Source of the DNA: Ampelocalamus luodianensis
Lineage: Eukaryota > Streptophyta > Magnoliopsida > Poales > Poaceae
NCBI GenBank assembly: GCA_036346255.1
Contig: CM070639.1
Location: 6,954,001-7,018,000, forward strand
DNA: 64,000 nt
Direction of reading: 5' to 3'
Shown here: in pieces, positions 1 through 12,636 of the stretch
Numbering within the stretch: the first letter of the stretch is position 1
How the letters are laid out: each line of letters starts with the position of its first letter
Program-made: the position numbers and the translations under genes
The notes under the pieces: model-generated
The model's input: only the letters and a program-made list of their open reading frames with translations
Told to the model about the DNA's origin: nothing
Databases searched by the model: none

Positions 1-12
1 ATGACGATAACT

Positions 13-1543
13 CTAAGTGGCCTTGTCGGACTTGGCAGCAGTGGCGCGGCCTGGCCCCTGAGCCGACCGGTCCTCCTTGCAGCAATGAGACCAACCTTCT
101 GGCCGGGCGGAGCATCACGGCGGACGGTGGAGGCGTGGCCAATGTGCTGGTGGTTACCTCCTCCGTGGGGATGCTCTACAGGGTTCATGGCCACACCACG
201 CACCTTCGGCCAGCAGTTCCTCTTCACGCGGTACTTGTGGTATGCGTTGCCAGCCTTCAGCATCGGCTTCTCAGTCCTGCCACCACCAGCAACCTGTCCG
301 ATCATGGCACGGCAGCTGCTCGGGACAATCTTCTTAGCGCCAGAGGGGAGCTTGATCCTGCAAGAACAGAACAGCATTAGTAGCTGTGCCTATACAAGAC
401 TATTGTGTCTAAATACATTTACATAGTAAATGTCGCTGCACCAACTCATCAGAACATCAATACATCTCAGCAGCACAAGCAAACATGATAATCAAGTACA
501 CACATGTATACATTCAAAATTAACTATTCCAATAACATGTAGAATCTAAATTGACATGAGCTAATAATTACGAAGCAATCACTAGCTAACAACATCATCA
601 GCATATACATAACCTCCAACGATCTTAATTCTTAAAAGCATGCATGGAGAACACTAGTTAAGGCATATAGACACAACCAGAAACAGGCTAATATAACAAC
701 AAATCAAATGGCTTTGTGGCAAGCTGTTTGTCCTGTTCAAGTGTCAAATCTAAGATACAACAGAAATGGAAACATCTAACATAACATCGAAATTGCAGAT
801 CATGTCTAAACAAACGGCGCATATCTGAACATTTTAGCATTTGATAAATTACAAAGCAACATCTAGATCATGCATATCTAGAGCAGTAAACTAATACATA
901 CATACAAATCGCATCAACTACGGGCCATACGAACAGAGCATCGTTTCCTACCACGCATCTTAACACATCACATCACATCAGACCAGACAAAAGTTACTAA
1001 CACGAGCAGTCGAGCACGAGCACAACAGATCTAACCATACGAATGCCACGCCATGAGAGGAGAGAAAGAAAGGGGGGGGGGGGGAGGGATTGGAGGGCTG
1101 TACCTGGATGTGCCGTTGTCGGGGTTGTGGCTGATGACGATGGCGTAGTCCCCGGAGGCCCTGGCGAACACGCCGCGGTCGCCGACGTGGTGCTCGACGT
1201 TACAGACGACGGCACCCTCGGGCACGGAGCGGAGCGGGAGGACGTTGCCGATGGAGAGCGTGGCGCGGCGGCCGCAGTAGACGAACTGGCCCGTGTACAT
1301 GCCCTCGGCGGCCACGAAGAGCTCCTTCTGGTGCTTGTACCGGAACGGGTGCCGGAAGGTCACCTTGGCCAGAGGCGCGCCGCGCCCGGGGTCGTGGATG
1401 ACGTCGGTGACCACGCCCTTGAGGTACCCGTTGCGCTCGCCGAAGTCCAGCGACCGGAACCGGGCGGGGCCCTTGCGGTGGTGGGTGTGCGACTTGAACA
1501 CGGACCCCGCACCCTTACGCTGCGCGCGGATCACGCGACCCAT
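13..1543 (-). CDS. RPL8: 60S ribosomal protein L8 (uL2), two exons, frame change near C terminus
   Basis: Cytosolic large-subunit protein uL2/L8, which sits near the peptidyl-transferase centre. Exon 1 is 1104-1543 and starts MGRVIRAQRKGAGSVF, the family N terminus. It ends AG|GTACAG. Exon 2 starts at 357 after a TTGCAG acceptor and rebuilds Arg across the junction (AG|G ATC). It carries the conserved uL2 tail, including VAMNPVEHPHGGGNHQHIG. The intron is 358-1103. If the expected stop (TAG at 15-13) is used, exons total 785 bases, one short of the 786 needed for the usual 261 residues. The missing base lies at about 40-50, in the run encoding RGQAA. As written, the frame passes the normal stop and leaves the window. 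This is either an assembly error or a real C-terminal change; the rest is intact. The start is fixed by homology and the upstream TATA box. Confidence 0.93.
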
Positions 1544-1609
1544 CCCGGCAGCGGCGGCGTCGTGGAGGCGGCGGTGGAGGGGAAGGGGAGACGGGGAGCT
1601 GGGTGCGAC

Positions 1610-1616
1610 TAGGGTT
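1610..1616 (-). promoter_or_regulatory. telo-box (AACCCTA) of RPL8
   Basis: AACCCTA on the minus strand lies between the TATA box and the start codon. Telo-boxes are a known hallmark of plant ribosomal-protein promoters and fit the downstream gene. Confidence 0.65.
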
Positions 1617-1627
1617 GGAGGGGGGAG

Positions 1628-1637
1628 CCTTATATAG
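1628..1637 (-). promoter_or_regulatory. TATA box of RPL8
   Basis: On the minus strand this reads CTATATAAGG, about 85 bases upstream of the RPL8 start codon. The spacing fits a core promoter with a short 5' leader. Confidence 0.75.
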
Positions 1638-1705
1638 CGTGCGGCGGGGGGTTTGGGGAGGGATTGACATAGGGCGGACGGTCGTGATCGGGGTCGGGGT
1701 GGGTT

Positions 1706-1862
1706 TGGGCCGTTGGATTTGTTCCGGAGGGTGGTGGGGCCGTGGGGTCAGCGTGGCGGAATGGTGGGGCTGGGGTGTCGGTGTGATGGGAGCGAGAGCG
1801 AGAGCCTGGGTACGTGAGGAGTGGACTTGGCTGATGGGCCGGAGTGAGTCGTCTGATGGGCC
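1706..1862. promoter_or_regulatory. cluster of three site II (TGGGCC) motifs
   Basis: TGGGCC occurs at 1706-1711, 1835-1840 and 1857-1862, within about 320 bases upstream of the RPL8 ATG. Site II elements (TGGGCC/T) bind TCP-type factors and pair with telo-boxes in ribosomal-protein promoters. The motif identity is seen; the function is inferred. Confidence 0.5.
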
Positions 1863-1869
1863 GTGTGAT

Positions 1870-2828
1870 GGTCGGCCTATTTCCTTTTTCTTTTTTGAAA
1901 CGGAATGGTCGGCCTATTTCTCTCTAGCGCTGAGTTTAGTTGCTTACTCCTCTCTCTCCCTCTCTCTCTCTCTAAAAAAAATTCCACCCAACAAAAGCAT
2001 GCTCGTCCTCTACACACGCTGGGAATTTTGAGGGACACCCAAGGAGCATGCCCACGTTTTCTCAGCGTGCAAACTGATTACTTCTTGCTTAAAAAATAAT
2101 GCTTACTTGCTTATGTTCTGTATTAGCTAGAAATAGGGAACTAAAACTCGGGAAATTCATCGATCACCGGAAAGCGTAAGGGGTGGAAACGGGTCGAATA
2201 TGAATGCCACGTCCATATTAGTTTTTTTAAAACAAGTACGAATAAAAATTCAAACATATGCCCTAATATGAATATGAATCAAATGTCTACATAATTCGGC
2301 AGACCCCAATTAGGAGCATATCCCTATGAAATCCATACTCTCAATGAATGACACACAAAGCTTTTGCATGCTCTCTAGGAAATTACAGAAATTTGGGAAT
2401 AGTGTCACATGCTCACCTAGGGAATAGCTAAACATAGAAAAATCGATTAAATATTAATCAACAAAAATAAACATGAAAATGACTAAAATGTATTGATTGA
2501 CTAATATTTTATTTTATTTTCTAGTAAAAAACGAACTTTTTATTTTCTATTTAGTATGTTTCCAAACTATTACATAAAATAAATGTAAAATATTTGTTCA
2601 ATGGTTCAGTGGCAAGACTCACTAAATATTTGATACAGCAATGGAATAATTTGAATCTATCAAGCTTTTATTCAATTATTATACACTCATATTTTCTTCA
2701 AAGTAAAAAAGAAAATTGACCACTGTATTCATATGTCTGTTGTTTGTCACTTGATAACCAAATAAATAAGGCTAAAATTCCTTCTTTTTTTTATTTGAAT
2801 CCTTCAAATTTGATTCTTTTTAATCAAT
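1870..2828. other. AT-rich intergenic stretch, no gene seen
   Basis: Contains a short CT-rich tract near 1940-1975 and AT-rich sequence with no reading frame that resembles a known protein. It separates the RPL8 promoter from the receptor-kinase pseudogene. Confidence 0.5.
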
Positions 2829-4255
2829 AGGTACCCATATGATCCCTACGACCGCATTTGGCAATGGTATGGAAATGCTCCTGGATCGACCAACATAACC
2901 ACATCCAGTGCAAGCAATCCAAAACTCCAACATCAGCAGCTTCGAGGTGCCATCGGCAATGCTTCAGAGTGCCGAAACCCCAGTGAACGACAATCGGATA
3001 GACATCTCGTGGAATTCAGATCCCTCCATGAACAACCCAACACACAACTTACCTCCTGTTACTCTATTTCGCAGAGTTACAGTGTGTGGCAAGCAATGCT
3101 TTGAGACAAATTGATGTCGTCGTCCATAATGCTACATGGACTGGTACTCAGCATTACACCCTAAAGTACCTCTCTGTAGAGGCTGTGTCTGGTTGTGCAT
3201 GGTCCAGGCCAACATGCCCTCTCTCTTGTTGCTACGCGGAATTCCGCACTCCCGCCCATTTTGAATGCGTTTGAGATATACATGGTGCAGTCATTGACAG
3301 AGACCGTGGCAAATATTGCAGATGGTACCTCTTTGGCTTGGTCAAAATATCCAGTTGTTTGCGTCCTTTAGAGAATCAGGATGATAAATAATGCATAAAT
3401 TTCTAAGGCCATGATGGCAATCCGGGAGAGGTTTGGTGTGAAGAGAAACTAGATGGGTGATCCTTGTGTTCCTAAAGCATTTGCCTGGAATGGCTTGAAC
3501 TGCACTTATTCTTCGTCTCACCCTGCACAGATAATAGCCATGTAAGTGCGAAAATCAAGCTTCAGAAATTATCAGAAACAAACTAACTTCAGATCAACCT
3601 GTGCTTGCAACACTACAGAAGTTGAAAAGAAGACAAATATATATAACTTTGTCATGTGACCATTTTACCTGATTTGCTACAGAAACTTGTCATGCAGTGG
3701 ATTGGCTGGTGCAATTGATTCTTCTTTTGGTGATCTAAAATCTCTCCGATACCTATATGTGCCCCCCATATAAGCATGCAAAGTTATATGCTTGTACAGA
3801 AGAAATTTGGTTAACTGAGTGGAAGAAGTATATGCCATATGTAGATACATTGTGAAATACTGAAATACAATAATGCACTACTGTTTGAAGTAAGCTCCAT
3901 ACATCTGAAATTATGTTCTAGTTTAGCTTACATAGAGTTGAAGAAACACAACATTGTATTTTATTTTTGCTTATCTTTTATTCTCATTTTAACCTTTTGA
4001 GAACCTTCGTAAACATTGCAATTTTAGGGACCTGTCCAATTACAATTTGTCGGGACCAATACCTGACTTTCTAGCACAAATGTAATCACTTACATTCCTG
4101 TAAGTGATATTCATCTGACATTGGTTACAAACTCTAGAATCATTCAAAATATTAACCTCATGTTGGTTTTATAGTGATTTGTCAAGCAACAACTTTAGTG
4201 GATCGATTCCTTCTTATATGCTACAAAAGTCTCAAGATGGATCTCAAACATTAAG
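2829..4255 (+). pseudogene. Malectin-like/LRR receptor kinase pseudogene, ectodomain part
   Basis: Remains of a plant LRR-I subfamily receptor kinase (plasma membrane). After an AG acceptor at about 2829 the translation gives RYPYDPYDRIW, the malectin-like signature. It continues, after a frameshift near 2905, with SSFEVPSAMLQSAETP. Later pieces are LVATRNSALPPILNAFEIYM (about 3229-3290, another frame) and the inter-domain piece MAIRERFGVKRN-stop-MGDPC, where the usual Trp codon is TAG (about 3449). LRR exons follow: LSCSGLAGAIDSSFGDLKSL (about 3690), DLSNYNLSGPIPDF (about 4030) and DLSSNNFSGSIPSYM (about 4175). At least two frameshifts and one nonsense codon make it non-functional. It continues after an LTR-type insertion at about 8384. 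Confidence 0.88.
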
Positions 4256-4268
4256 GTTTGCATTACAT

Positions 4269-7200
4269 TGCGGCGCCCCGTGTTATTACCCCAGGGGTAA
4301 TCACACTTAGGCATACGGATTACTATTCGTTTACCCAGTAGAACACTGCTCCAACGAATAGTAAGCATTTACCAGAGTTAGCGTAGCAGAACAATAAAAT
4401 AGAAACTATACCTTTTATTCTAGTTAGCCATGCAAGGCTATGGTTCTTACATAGTAATTTATAACGGCACAATGGGACTACGTCCCTTCGTCTGCCTTTC
4501 TTTACTCCATCTATCTTCAATTCGTCCCCAGCGCCGAGTCGGCTGCCTATCTCACCCTGGTCCTCATAGTCAACGCTCTCACTTCGTACGGTTTCGTCGG
4601 TACCTGCAAGTCCTTCGTCCCACGCGGGATAATTCCTGGCCGGACTAGGGTCTACAAAGGAGAATACTAGCAAGGTTGAGTACAAATTAATGTACTCAGC
4701 AAGCATTAATAGCAAAATGCACTGTATGACTCATCTCTGTTCTTTCTTCATTTTCTAGCTCACCACTTTTCTGAAAATAACTCAATAAAACATTAGGTGG
4801 CAAAATTTTATTCTGAAAAGACTACTAGTCACTCGAAGAGAGGAAAGACCCCTAGCGGTTCCCGTAGACTCCAATCCAGGAGACTGACATGAATTCATGA
4901 TTTGATATAGCACTGCGCAGGCTTGTACCACTTTACCCATAGCTATTCTGAGCTCTCTCTGAGCTAGGTCCACCGCATTTCCTTTGATGCGACTTCGAGT
5001 TCAGAATACAGAACGATTTCCAGGTTACGTGATTAATTTCTCCACCCATTACTTTCCGTCGGTGACGACCTAGCCACCACCGAGTTCGGGTAATGTTGGT
5101 TGGGATACTAACCCAACACTCCACAATGCGCTACTATAGCGCCTTGGATTCCCCTATTTCCGGACTTTGAATACCGTTCTGGGACCTTCCCTAACTCAAC
5201 CCATGCAATATTACTTACCCGTTGTGGAGAGGATAATCACGTAAAAGGGTAGCATTTTCTGCCCGCCGAAATGGGAAAATGGTTGGTACTCAAATACGGC
5301 ATCTGACCGAGTAAGAGTTTTGTTAGTCCTTATATTTTAACCATATGTAAAGGGGTCCCACCTCTTGCCCTCTCTCTTCCTTGCCACGGGCCCCCTTTAC
5401 CAGCCATAATATTAACTCTGCTTACATCTCATTCATCATTCATCATATCCTTTCCTTTCTTTCATTCTCATAACCACTTAATGATTTGCTTTCGGAGAAA
5501 TAGTTTTGATGCATTAAGTATATGATGTAGTAATATACAGTTTACAGTTGAAATAGCTAGATTCATGTTCAAGAGGATCGCTTGCCTTCAGAATTGTAGA
5601 AATGACCGTCGCTGACGAAAAATTCTGGATTAACTACTCCTGTTGGTGTGGGATCGTCCTCTGAAACAAAGCGGTAGCACTCACAAGGCAAAAATAAATA
5701 TACAACTGAATTTGGGTGATACTAGTAGTACATAGGTTAGTATATCCTAATTTGTTAGCACAATTTTAATTTAGCAACTTTTTCGGGTCCTCGCTCAGTT
5801 AGCACTTCCCAAGCACGGCTGGCTAATCTACGGTCTAACAACTACAGGACCGAGCTGTCGAACAATGCATCTATACGCCCTAAACTAGAATACCAATCGC
5901 GATCACAATCACTAAGCAAATTAAGCTCTCTAAATATGCATCTACTTCTACAGAGTTCTAATCAAGCTCAAACGAAGCTAACTATCAATCTCAAATAAAC
6001 TTAGGGTGGATCAAGATAACCATTCTAGCAATGATATCAAATTGTTAATACAGGCTATCAGACTAAGCGAATATCGAAAATAGGTTACCAAACAACAGAC
6101 TACTAGCATCCAAATAGATTTCTAACCCTAACTACTCCTAAACCCCCCCTCTCTCTCTCTCCTTACCTCCCTATTTCCTTACCCTCTTAACCCCCCAGTC
6201 GAGTCGGCCTCCTCCCCTGGTTCCTTCTTTTCTTCTCCCCTCAGCTCCCAGATGCGCCGCCTCCTGTTGGCACCACCGGCTCCGGCTCCAGCTCCTCTAC
6301 GCCGCCTCTTCCCCATCTGCGTCACCCATGCGCCGCCAGTCCATCTCGGCCCCCATGGCGTCGCCACCTCCAGAGTCGCTCGCTCCCTCTCAGGTTTTCT
6401 CCCCACCCCCCTTGGCGTGGCCGAAGGCCAGTGCCGCCTCGGCTCGGTCTGCACCTCCGGCCTGGCCTACGGCCGCCGGAGCTCTACTCGGCCCGCGATG
6501 CTACCCAGCGCTCTCTACTCCCTTCCTGCTCTCTTCTCTTACCCCCCCTCGCTTAGATTCAATTTTGGGCAGAAATTAACTTGTTTATGCTGTGATGATT
6601 TCGATTTATGATGATGCTCATGCATGTGGGAAGGGCACTGATGGGGACTTAATCTTCATGTAGGTATGCATATGCGGCTGTTTGATGACGGGGGAGTTAG
6701 GAAGCTTGGTGGATGTGAGGGCAACTACCAGGATCTGCTGAGGTTTACCCCCATCTCCCTCTTCGCCCAACTCTCATCTCAGATCCTTCCCTTGCTCTGT
6801 GATTGATGCACCGAAGAGATGGATAGCTACTGGGGAATGCTCAGATGAGTAGCAAAATGGTTTTAGGGGGGCTGGAAGATGACTTACCCGAGGGCTTAGG
6901 GGTTTGGGTTGATTTGGGGTTTGTGGCTGATGTGCTAGTCGGTGGTGGTGACGATGGTGCTGCCGGCAGTGAAGAGGTGGCCGATTTCCTGCTGGTCCTT
7001 GCGTGGGTCTTCGGTGATCGCTCGTGGTTGCAGGGTTGCCGCCGGTGTCGCCTCCGTTCGCCCTGGCTTCTGGTTCCTCTGTGCTCCTGGAGGTCTTTCT
7101 TCACTGTTAAACTGAGGTAATACCTCCCCTTAATCCCTTTCTCTCATCCCTCCCCACCACTGCTCTCTTGTGGGATTTGGGGAAAGAGGATGGTAGTGCC

Positions 7201-8292
7201 GGCAATGGTGTTGGTGCTCTTCTCTTGTTCCTCCTTGTCGACTTGGCGTGATCCTGATGGCCATCGATGGTTCTACGCCGTTGCCGCCCTTGATCTCCGG
7301 TCTTCCTCCTTCTCCCCGGGCTCCTTGCTCTGGTGGGTGCTGCAAGCTGTAGCCGTATTGGGGAAAATCTTGGTTTGCTTGCTCCTCTCCTCTCGGCTGT
7401 GAAGTTCTGGGAGCTCCTGGCTTCCTTGCCCTTCCTTGCGGCTATGAGACTGGGAATGAGTTGGGGTGGGGAATGGATGTGGCTGGCTATGGGGGATGGT
7501 TTGGTTGGGGGGATGAACTTGGGAAGCTGGCCTGTGCTGGATATTTCGGCTGGCTGCCTTGTGGTGGGTTAATGACCACTATGCCTTTGCCCTTATCCTG
7601 ATGGCTTTCACAGTGCATGATTTTTGTTGGGGGCTTTTTGGTCCAAGGTTTGAAAATCACTATACGTGGGTGCTCGATTAAATTAAACGCCGAGTGATGA
7701 GACCCATGGAAGTGACAGGTGCCGACTGACCTCGGGTGGTCTGGATATCTTGACAATCAAGAGGCCGACTAACTTCGGTTGGTCTGGGTTTCTTGACGGT
7801 CAAGGGACCGATTGCTCAGGTTGCTTCGAGTATTCTACTGCACTTTGGGGAAAATCTGACGGCCACTCCCTTTATTCTATTACTCTCAAATACTGCTTTC
7901 AACTTGGCTCGCTAACCGTTTTTCTGCATTCTTGGCGAGCAATGGCAATGGATCAAAGGATGGTTCGATAGACTAGCGACCAACGGATGAGGATACAAGG
8001 AGGGCTACGGCAGAATGCATGTAACATTTTATTATTGGATGCAAACTACTATGGGTTGTAATTATTACAAGACAAATGATGAAATGAAATAATGAGGATG
8101 CACTGCTATTGACTCATTGACTATAAATGCAATGCTCACGCAACGAAACCAACTAACCAACGCGCTGACGACAAACTAGAAGCTTAACGACGATCGAAAA
8201 ATTATTGTTAGCTTACTGCTAAGCCAAAATTAATTACCGCTAAATACCGATTACTGAAGAAAAAAAATCAGCTAACTACGCGGGTTCTCACA
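4269..8292 (-). mobile_element. Large non-coding LTR-type element inside an RLK intron
   Basis: About 4 kb of unrelated sequence lies between two RLK exons whose splice sites are still visible (AAG|gtttgc at about 4254; gctag|GTTTG at about 8395). On the minus strand it begins TGTGAGAACCCGCG (right) and ends GGGGCGCCGCA (left). These termini resemble those of the elements at 35077-40071 and 58739-61708. The middle is GC-rich (6230-6560, 6840-7560) like a grass LTR promoter/leader. No gag-pol frame and no second LTR copy are seen, so it is probably a solo LTR or a non-autonomous element. I could not find a clean target-site duplication, so the ends are approximate. Confidence 0.5.
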
Positions 8293-8394
8293 TCCCCTGC
8301 TAACATATTTACGTATACTAGTACTTGTTTGCTAAAACTTGTATGCTGAGCGCACTTATCGAAATCTAATTCTTTTTTATATTGTTGTGCTCTA

Positions 8395-9286
8395 ATGCTA
8401 GGTTTGACAACAATGCAAATATATGTGAAAATGGTGCTTCTACTTGTAAGCAGAATAAAAACAGCAACGGAAAATTAGTTATCAAGATAGTTGTTCCAGT
8501 GGTTGCAGCAATTTTGTTGTTTGTCACAGCAGTTACTCTCCTTATTGGAACGAGAAAGAAGCAAGGTAACATTTCAATCAAGGAAATCAGTAAAATCTGC
8601 ATGAGCTGAACTTTGTTTACCTTGTCTGCGATTCAATTTCGTTCCAGCTTCACGGTTGGTGCACAGCTTGAAGCCTAATATCCCTCGAGATAAGTCGACT
8701 ATATTTGAGAACATGCAGTTCATCTACAAGGAGCTGAAGCTTATAACAGGTAACTTCAGAGAGGAAATATGGCATGGATGATTTGGTACCGTCTTCATTG
8801 GCTATTTGGAGAAAGGAGCTCCAGTTGCCATTAAGACGTGCCCAAGGACATCTTCACTGGGAGATAAAAGAATTTCTAGCTAAGGTAAAATGTTCCATCC
8901 AAATTGGTCTTTAGAAAATGCTTGTATACTGTATTACAAAAGAATCTGCATATATTTTAAAGTAAAATGGGGAGTTGGAGGGCTTGTTCTGCACTAACTT
9001 TAGGATATTTGAAGTTTCTACTGAGGTAATACAGAAGTACTTCTTTTGATTTTCTTAATGCAATGACACGTGCCATATGTCATGGTTGAGATCACCAAGA
9101 TAGGCCACTTGAAATTAATCTAACTAATACCCAGTTATGATCTCCTAAGCCTCCTACGACATATATGGTGTGACCAGGAACATCCTCCTGACGGAGGATC
9201 ATGAGGCGAAGATTGCCGACTTTGGCCTGATGAGGGCGTTTACTGACAAGCTCGACACCCACATCACAACCCAGCCAGTCGGTACA
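8395..9286 (+). pseudogene. RLK pseudogene, transmembrane segment and kinase N-lobe
   Basis: Continuation of the receptor kinase. Exon 8395-8564 encodes a short extracellular tail and a membrane helix (IKIVVPVVAAILLFVTAVTL) followed by basic GTRKKQ. The next exon (from about 8647) gives NMQFIYKELKLITGNF and then EIWHG-stop-FGTVF, a nonsense codon in the glycine-rich loop, followed by PVAIK with the ATP-anchoring Lys. After a gap at 8880-9178 the frame resumes with NILLTEDHEAKIADFGLM, which carries the DFG motif. The HRD catalytic loop that should precede NILL is missing. The copy stops at QPVGT, where a second element is inserted. Confidence 0.87.
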
Positions 9287-11483
9287 TGTAACATCCCAAA
9301 TTTTAGAGCTTTTGAAAGTCTTTAAAAATAAAAATAACCATTTGATTTTTCTTGTTTAATCTAAAACTTAATTTGGATTTTTAGAAATTAAAACTATTTA
9401 ATATGAACAAACTTCAATTAAATTCAAAACTATTTTATTTGGGTTCCTTGACTTCCATAGCATTTTCTGGAATTTTCTGGGAAATTTAGGGGTTTATTTG
9501 GTATTTATTTGGGCTCCGTTTTATTTAATATATTTTCTGAAATCCTTAAATCCTTCCTTTTTCCTAAATTTTCCTTGGGCTAAATCTTCCCTTCGGCCCA
9601 TTTCCTCTCCCCGCCACCCACCGGCCTGCCCCGCCAAATCCCCATTCCGCGCCAACCCAGCCACTTCGCGTTGGCCCATTTCCATAACCCGCTTCCCCAC
9701 AGCCCAGCTCATTCGCGCGAGTCCCAGCCAAGCCGAGCCGCCGCACTGTGCTTCGTCTCTAGGAGTCCGTTGCCGCCACGCTCGCCGAGTCCCTGCTGTT
9801 CTGGACTCGGAGTCCGTGCGGCGAACACCTCCTATGCCTATAAGAGGGACCTGCAACCTCCGGATCCGAACCCCGAGCCGCCGGCGCCTCCGAAGCCCTA
9901 GTTATTGCTGCCCAAGCCGCCATCGTTGCGCTGTTCGACCTCGCCGGATTTGGAGAAGCCACCGTGGTGCTCCTTCGTCATCGTCGTTTGGCGCCACCAG
10001 TGAGCCTCCGCCTTAGCCATCGATCCCACCAGCATCGCCTCACCATCCTCTACCTCGCCCTCCGCTTGGTTTCGTCGGGGTCACAAAGGACCGCCGCCGT
10101 CAAACTTCGGTCTTCGTGCGCTGCTGCCGGCGTTCACCCTTGCTGTCGCCTTCCTTCACGCAGAGCCAAGTCCGCTTCTCGTCGCCGGAACCCTAGGTCG
10201 CCGTTCGCCGCTGACGTGTCAGCCTCATCAGACGCCACCTCATGGCCATGTCAGCACCCTGTCGATGTGTCATCTCCGTCAGCGCACACGCGGCACCCTA
10301 ACCCTAGATTTAAAACCGAGCCAATGACATGTGGGCCCCACATGTCATCCACCCAACCTCGTGCACCCGGTCTACCGTGAACCCAAGCTGCTTTATGGAC
10401 TTGATCCATGGACCATGACCCACTTGTCAGCCTCTAAAGTCCCTTTCGGATTTTTCTTTTATTTCAGAAATTCAGAATATTCCCCTAGGACCTACCTATC
10501 AATGTCTAAGTGTTTTCTTTAGTTTAATCCGAAGGAATATTATCTGAAATATTCTACTCTCTATCAATTTCTAGCAATTTTCCAATTCGACAATCTTCTG
10601 ATAGCATGTTCTCCTTCGTCCGAACTCTGATTCTGCTGTTCAAGTTCCTAAATTCATATAAAATCTAGCTCTTTCTTTTAGAGTTGGTTTTATTGTTTTT
10701 GGATTTTATTTTCTTTCGAATTTATTTGTATCTCGTTTGTTGTCTCTTTCTCGTTTAGACGACCTTTTTCAAAGAGCGGGAGCAAGGTTTGAGGACCAAA
10801 GTGTGATAACTGAGCAAGGTGAAGGCAAGTCGTAATCCTTTGATCATATTGAATCTATATTTTCAAAAGTGTCTTATTTTATATTAAATTGCATGCTACT
10901 TTTATATCAACTACTTTTGAGAGTAGTTAATCACATATTTGTCATTATGCCACCATTGATTATTTGAATACTATGAATCTTTTGTCACCGTAGGATGGTC
11001 ATTACTAGTTGAACATATTTGTATCAGCAACATGAGTTATCGTAGAGATGTTTAGTCACGTTTAGTTGTACAATGAACTCATGTCACATGTTCAATGATG
11101 ATAATTTGACTTAATGAAATATGAAATTGTGGTGCGGTGTTAGTATTGTGCAACTGTTGTAAGATGTTATTGTTGAACAAATTATGGTGCGATGCCGCTG
11201 TTATAAAATTGTGTGACATGGCAGGGAATGTCATTAGTTTGGTTAAACAAAATGGTTGTATGTTCAGGTGAGTGATCGTATAGTAAAAGGAGGTGCAATT
11301 AGCACTTTTGGGATGAGGTAGTTTCGCCAAGGTAAATTATCATGATTTAATCTTATGCGCCATTGAACTAGGCCATATCATACAACCTATGTCTCGTATG
11401 GGATGGATCTGGCTAATTAATTAGTAATGTCTCAACTCTAATTTTGTTTTTGGTGGTGTGAGTTCCGGGATAGATATTCACAA

Positions 11484-11746
11484 ATAGAGGTGTTCACAGG
11501 CGACCCGACCCGTCGGCCCGAGCTCGACCCTATTCGGGCTAGGCTTGGGATTGATTTTTTAGCCTGAAGCCCAGAGCCCAAAGGCCTGAAAAAATGAATT
11601 AAAATAGTGCAAATCTATTTTTAAAATTATGGAAATAAATTAAATATCACTTTTTTTATTCCAAAAAGGATTAAAATAATATTTTAAAATCAAAATTTGA
11701 GGTCGGGCTTTTCAAGCCCAACCTAGCCCGATATTTGAATAGGTCT
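11484..11746. mobile_element. hAT-like MITE nested in the LTR-type element
   Basis: Flanked by identical ATTCACAA copies (11476-11483 and 11747-11754). The match can be extended by one base, so the duplication is 8 or 9 bp. Ends are imperfect inverted repeats: AGAGGTGTTCA versus AGACCTATTCA. The interior is AT-rich between CCCGAC/GCCCGA-rich subterminal regions. The 8-bp duplication favours hAT. Confidence 0.7.
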
Positions 11747-11885
11747 ATTCACAAGGGCGTAAGAGGGGGTTATATCTGGTCATTATAAGTTGATTTATCT
11801 CTGTACAATCTCTACAGAGTTAAAACTATTTAAACAGTCGTATCTCCGATTATGGACAATGCCCGAGGATTTCACACGAGGGTAG

Positions 11886-11888
<3 letters not shown>

Positions 11889-11978
<90 letters not shown>
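11889..11978. repeat. (TA)n microsatellite
   Basis: An essentially uninterrupted TA dinucleotide run of about 90 bases inside the LTR-type element. Long AT runs in grasses are highly length-variable. Confidence 0.97.
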
Positions 11979-11982
<4 letters not shown>

Positions 11983-12636
11983 ATAGTGGGAAGGTGAATG
12001 GGGGGTGTTCACTTGGTGGATGGGATATTCACTATATGGTTTGGTTTGGTTGGAAAGCGAACAGGAGGTTCACTAGTTGTTTCAAAGCAATTGTTTACTC
12101 TATTTATTTATTGTATTTTCAATTACACTTTACAATCTACTTACTGTATTTATTGTCAATATTTGCTTTCTGCAAAAGAATCATATGGCTATTCCTTTGA
12201 TCAAGCTTTGAATGAATATTAATTGTGTATTGTTCCTACGACTTGTTGAGTGTACTCAAAGCTTAAAACTTTGCTGCTCAATTGAAGAAGGACAAGTTAC
12301 TCAAGAGTTCCACGAAGATGAGTACTTTGAAGACTTTGTGAATTAGGATGCGCTTCACACTCGATTGTCTGTGGATTTATCGAGTGACCACCACAAGTTT
12401 TCTTTTCCATTGTAAAAGTTTTATTTGTTTTTTAAACCTTACGTGGTAAGTTAATTAAATGTTGACTATAGGGTCCAGTTATTATTATTTTTTGCTATTT
12501 TGCTACCTTTTAAGTTAAATCATTGAATGGATGGTATTTCATCGATATTTCACTGTGTGAGCTAGCTATTAATCATGAGACTAGTTCAAAATACCCAGAG
12601 AGCTTTAAATGTGTAAATCCAAATCCCAACAATACT

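Larger units (their letters stand above)
9287..12631 (+). mobile_element. LTR-type retroelement in the RLK activation segment
   Basis: Begins TGTAACATCCCAAATTT directly after the codons for QPVGT and ends CCCAACA before the codons for YLDP, so it splits the kinase activation segment. The flanks GTACA (9282-9286) and ATACT (12632-12636) are a possible decayed 5-bp duplication. A GC-rich block at 9590-10380 resembles a grass LTR leader. No gag-pol is visible. A solo LTR or non-autonomous element is most likely. It hosts a nested hAT-like MITE (11484-11746) and a long TA repeat. Confidence 0.6.

Noticed and set aside
1043..1612. Plus-strand open frame of 189 residues
   Set aside because: Shadow of the RPL8 first exon and leader; the minus strand has the conserved protein.
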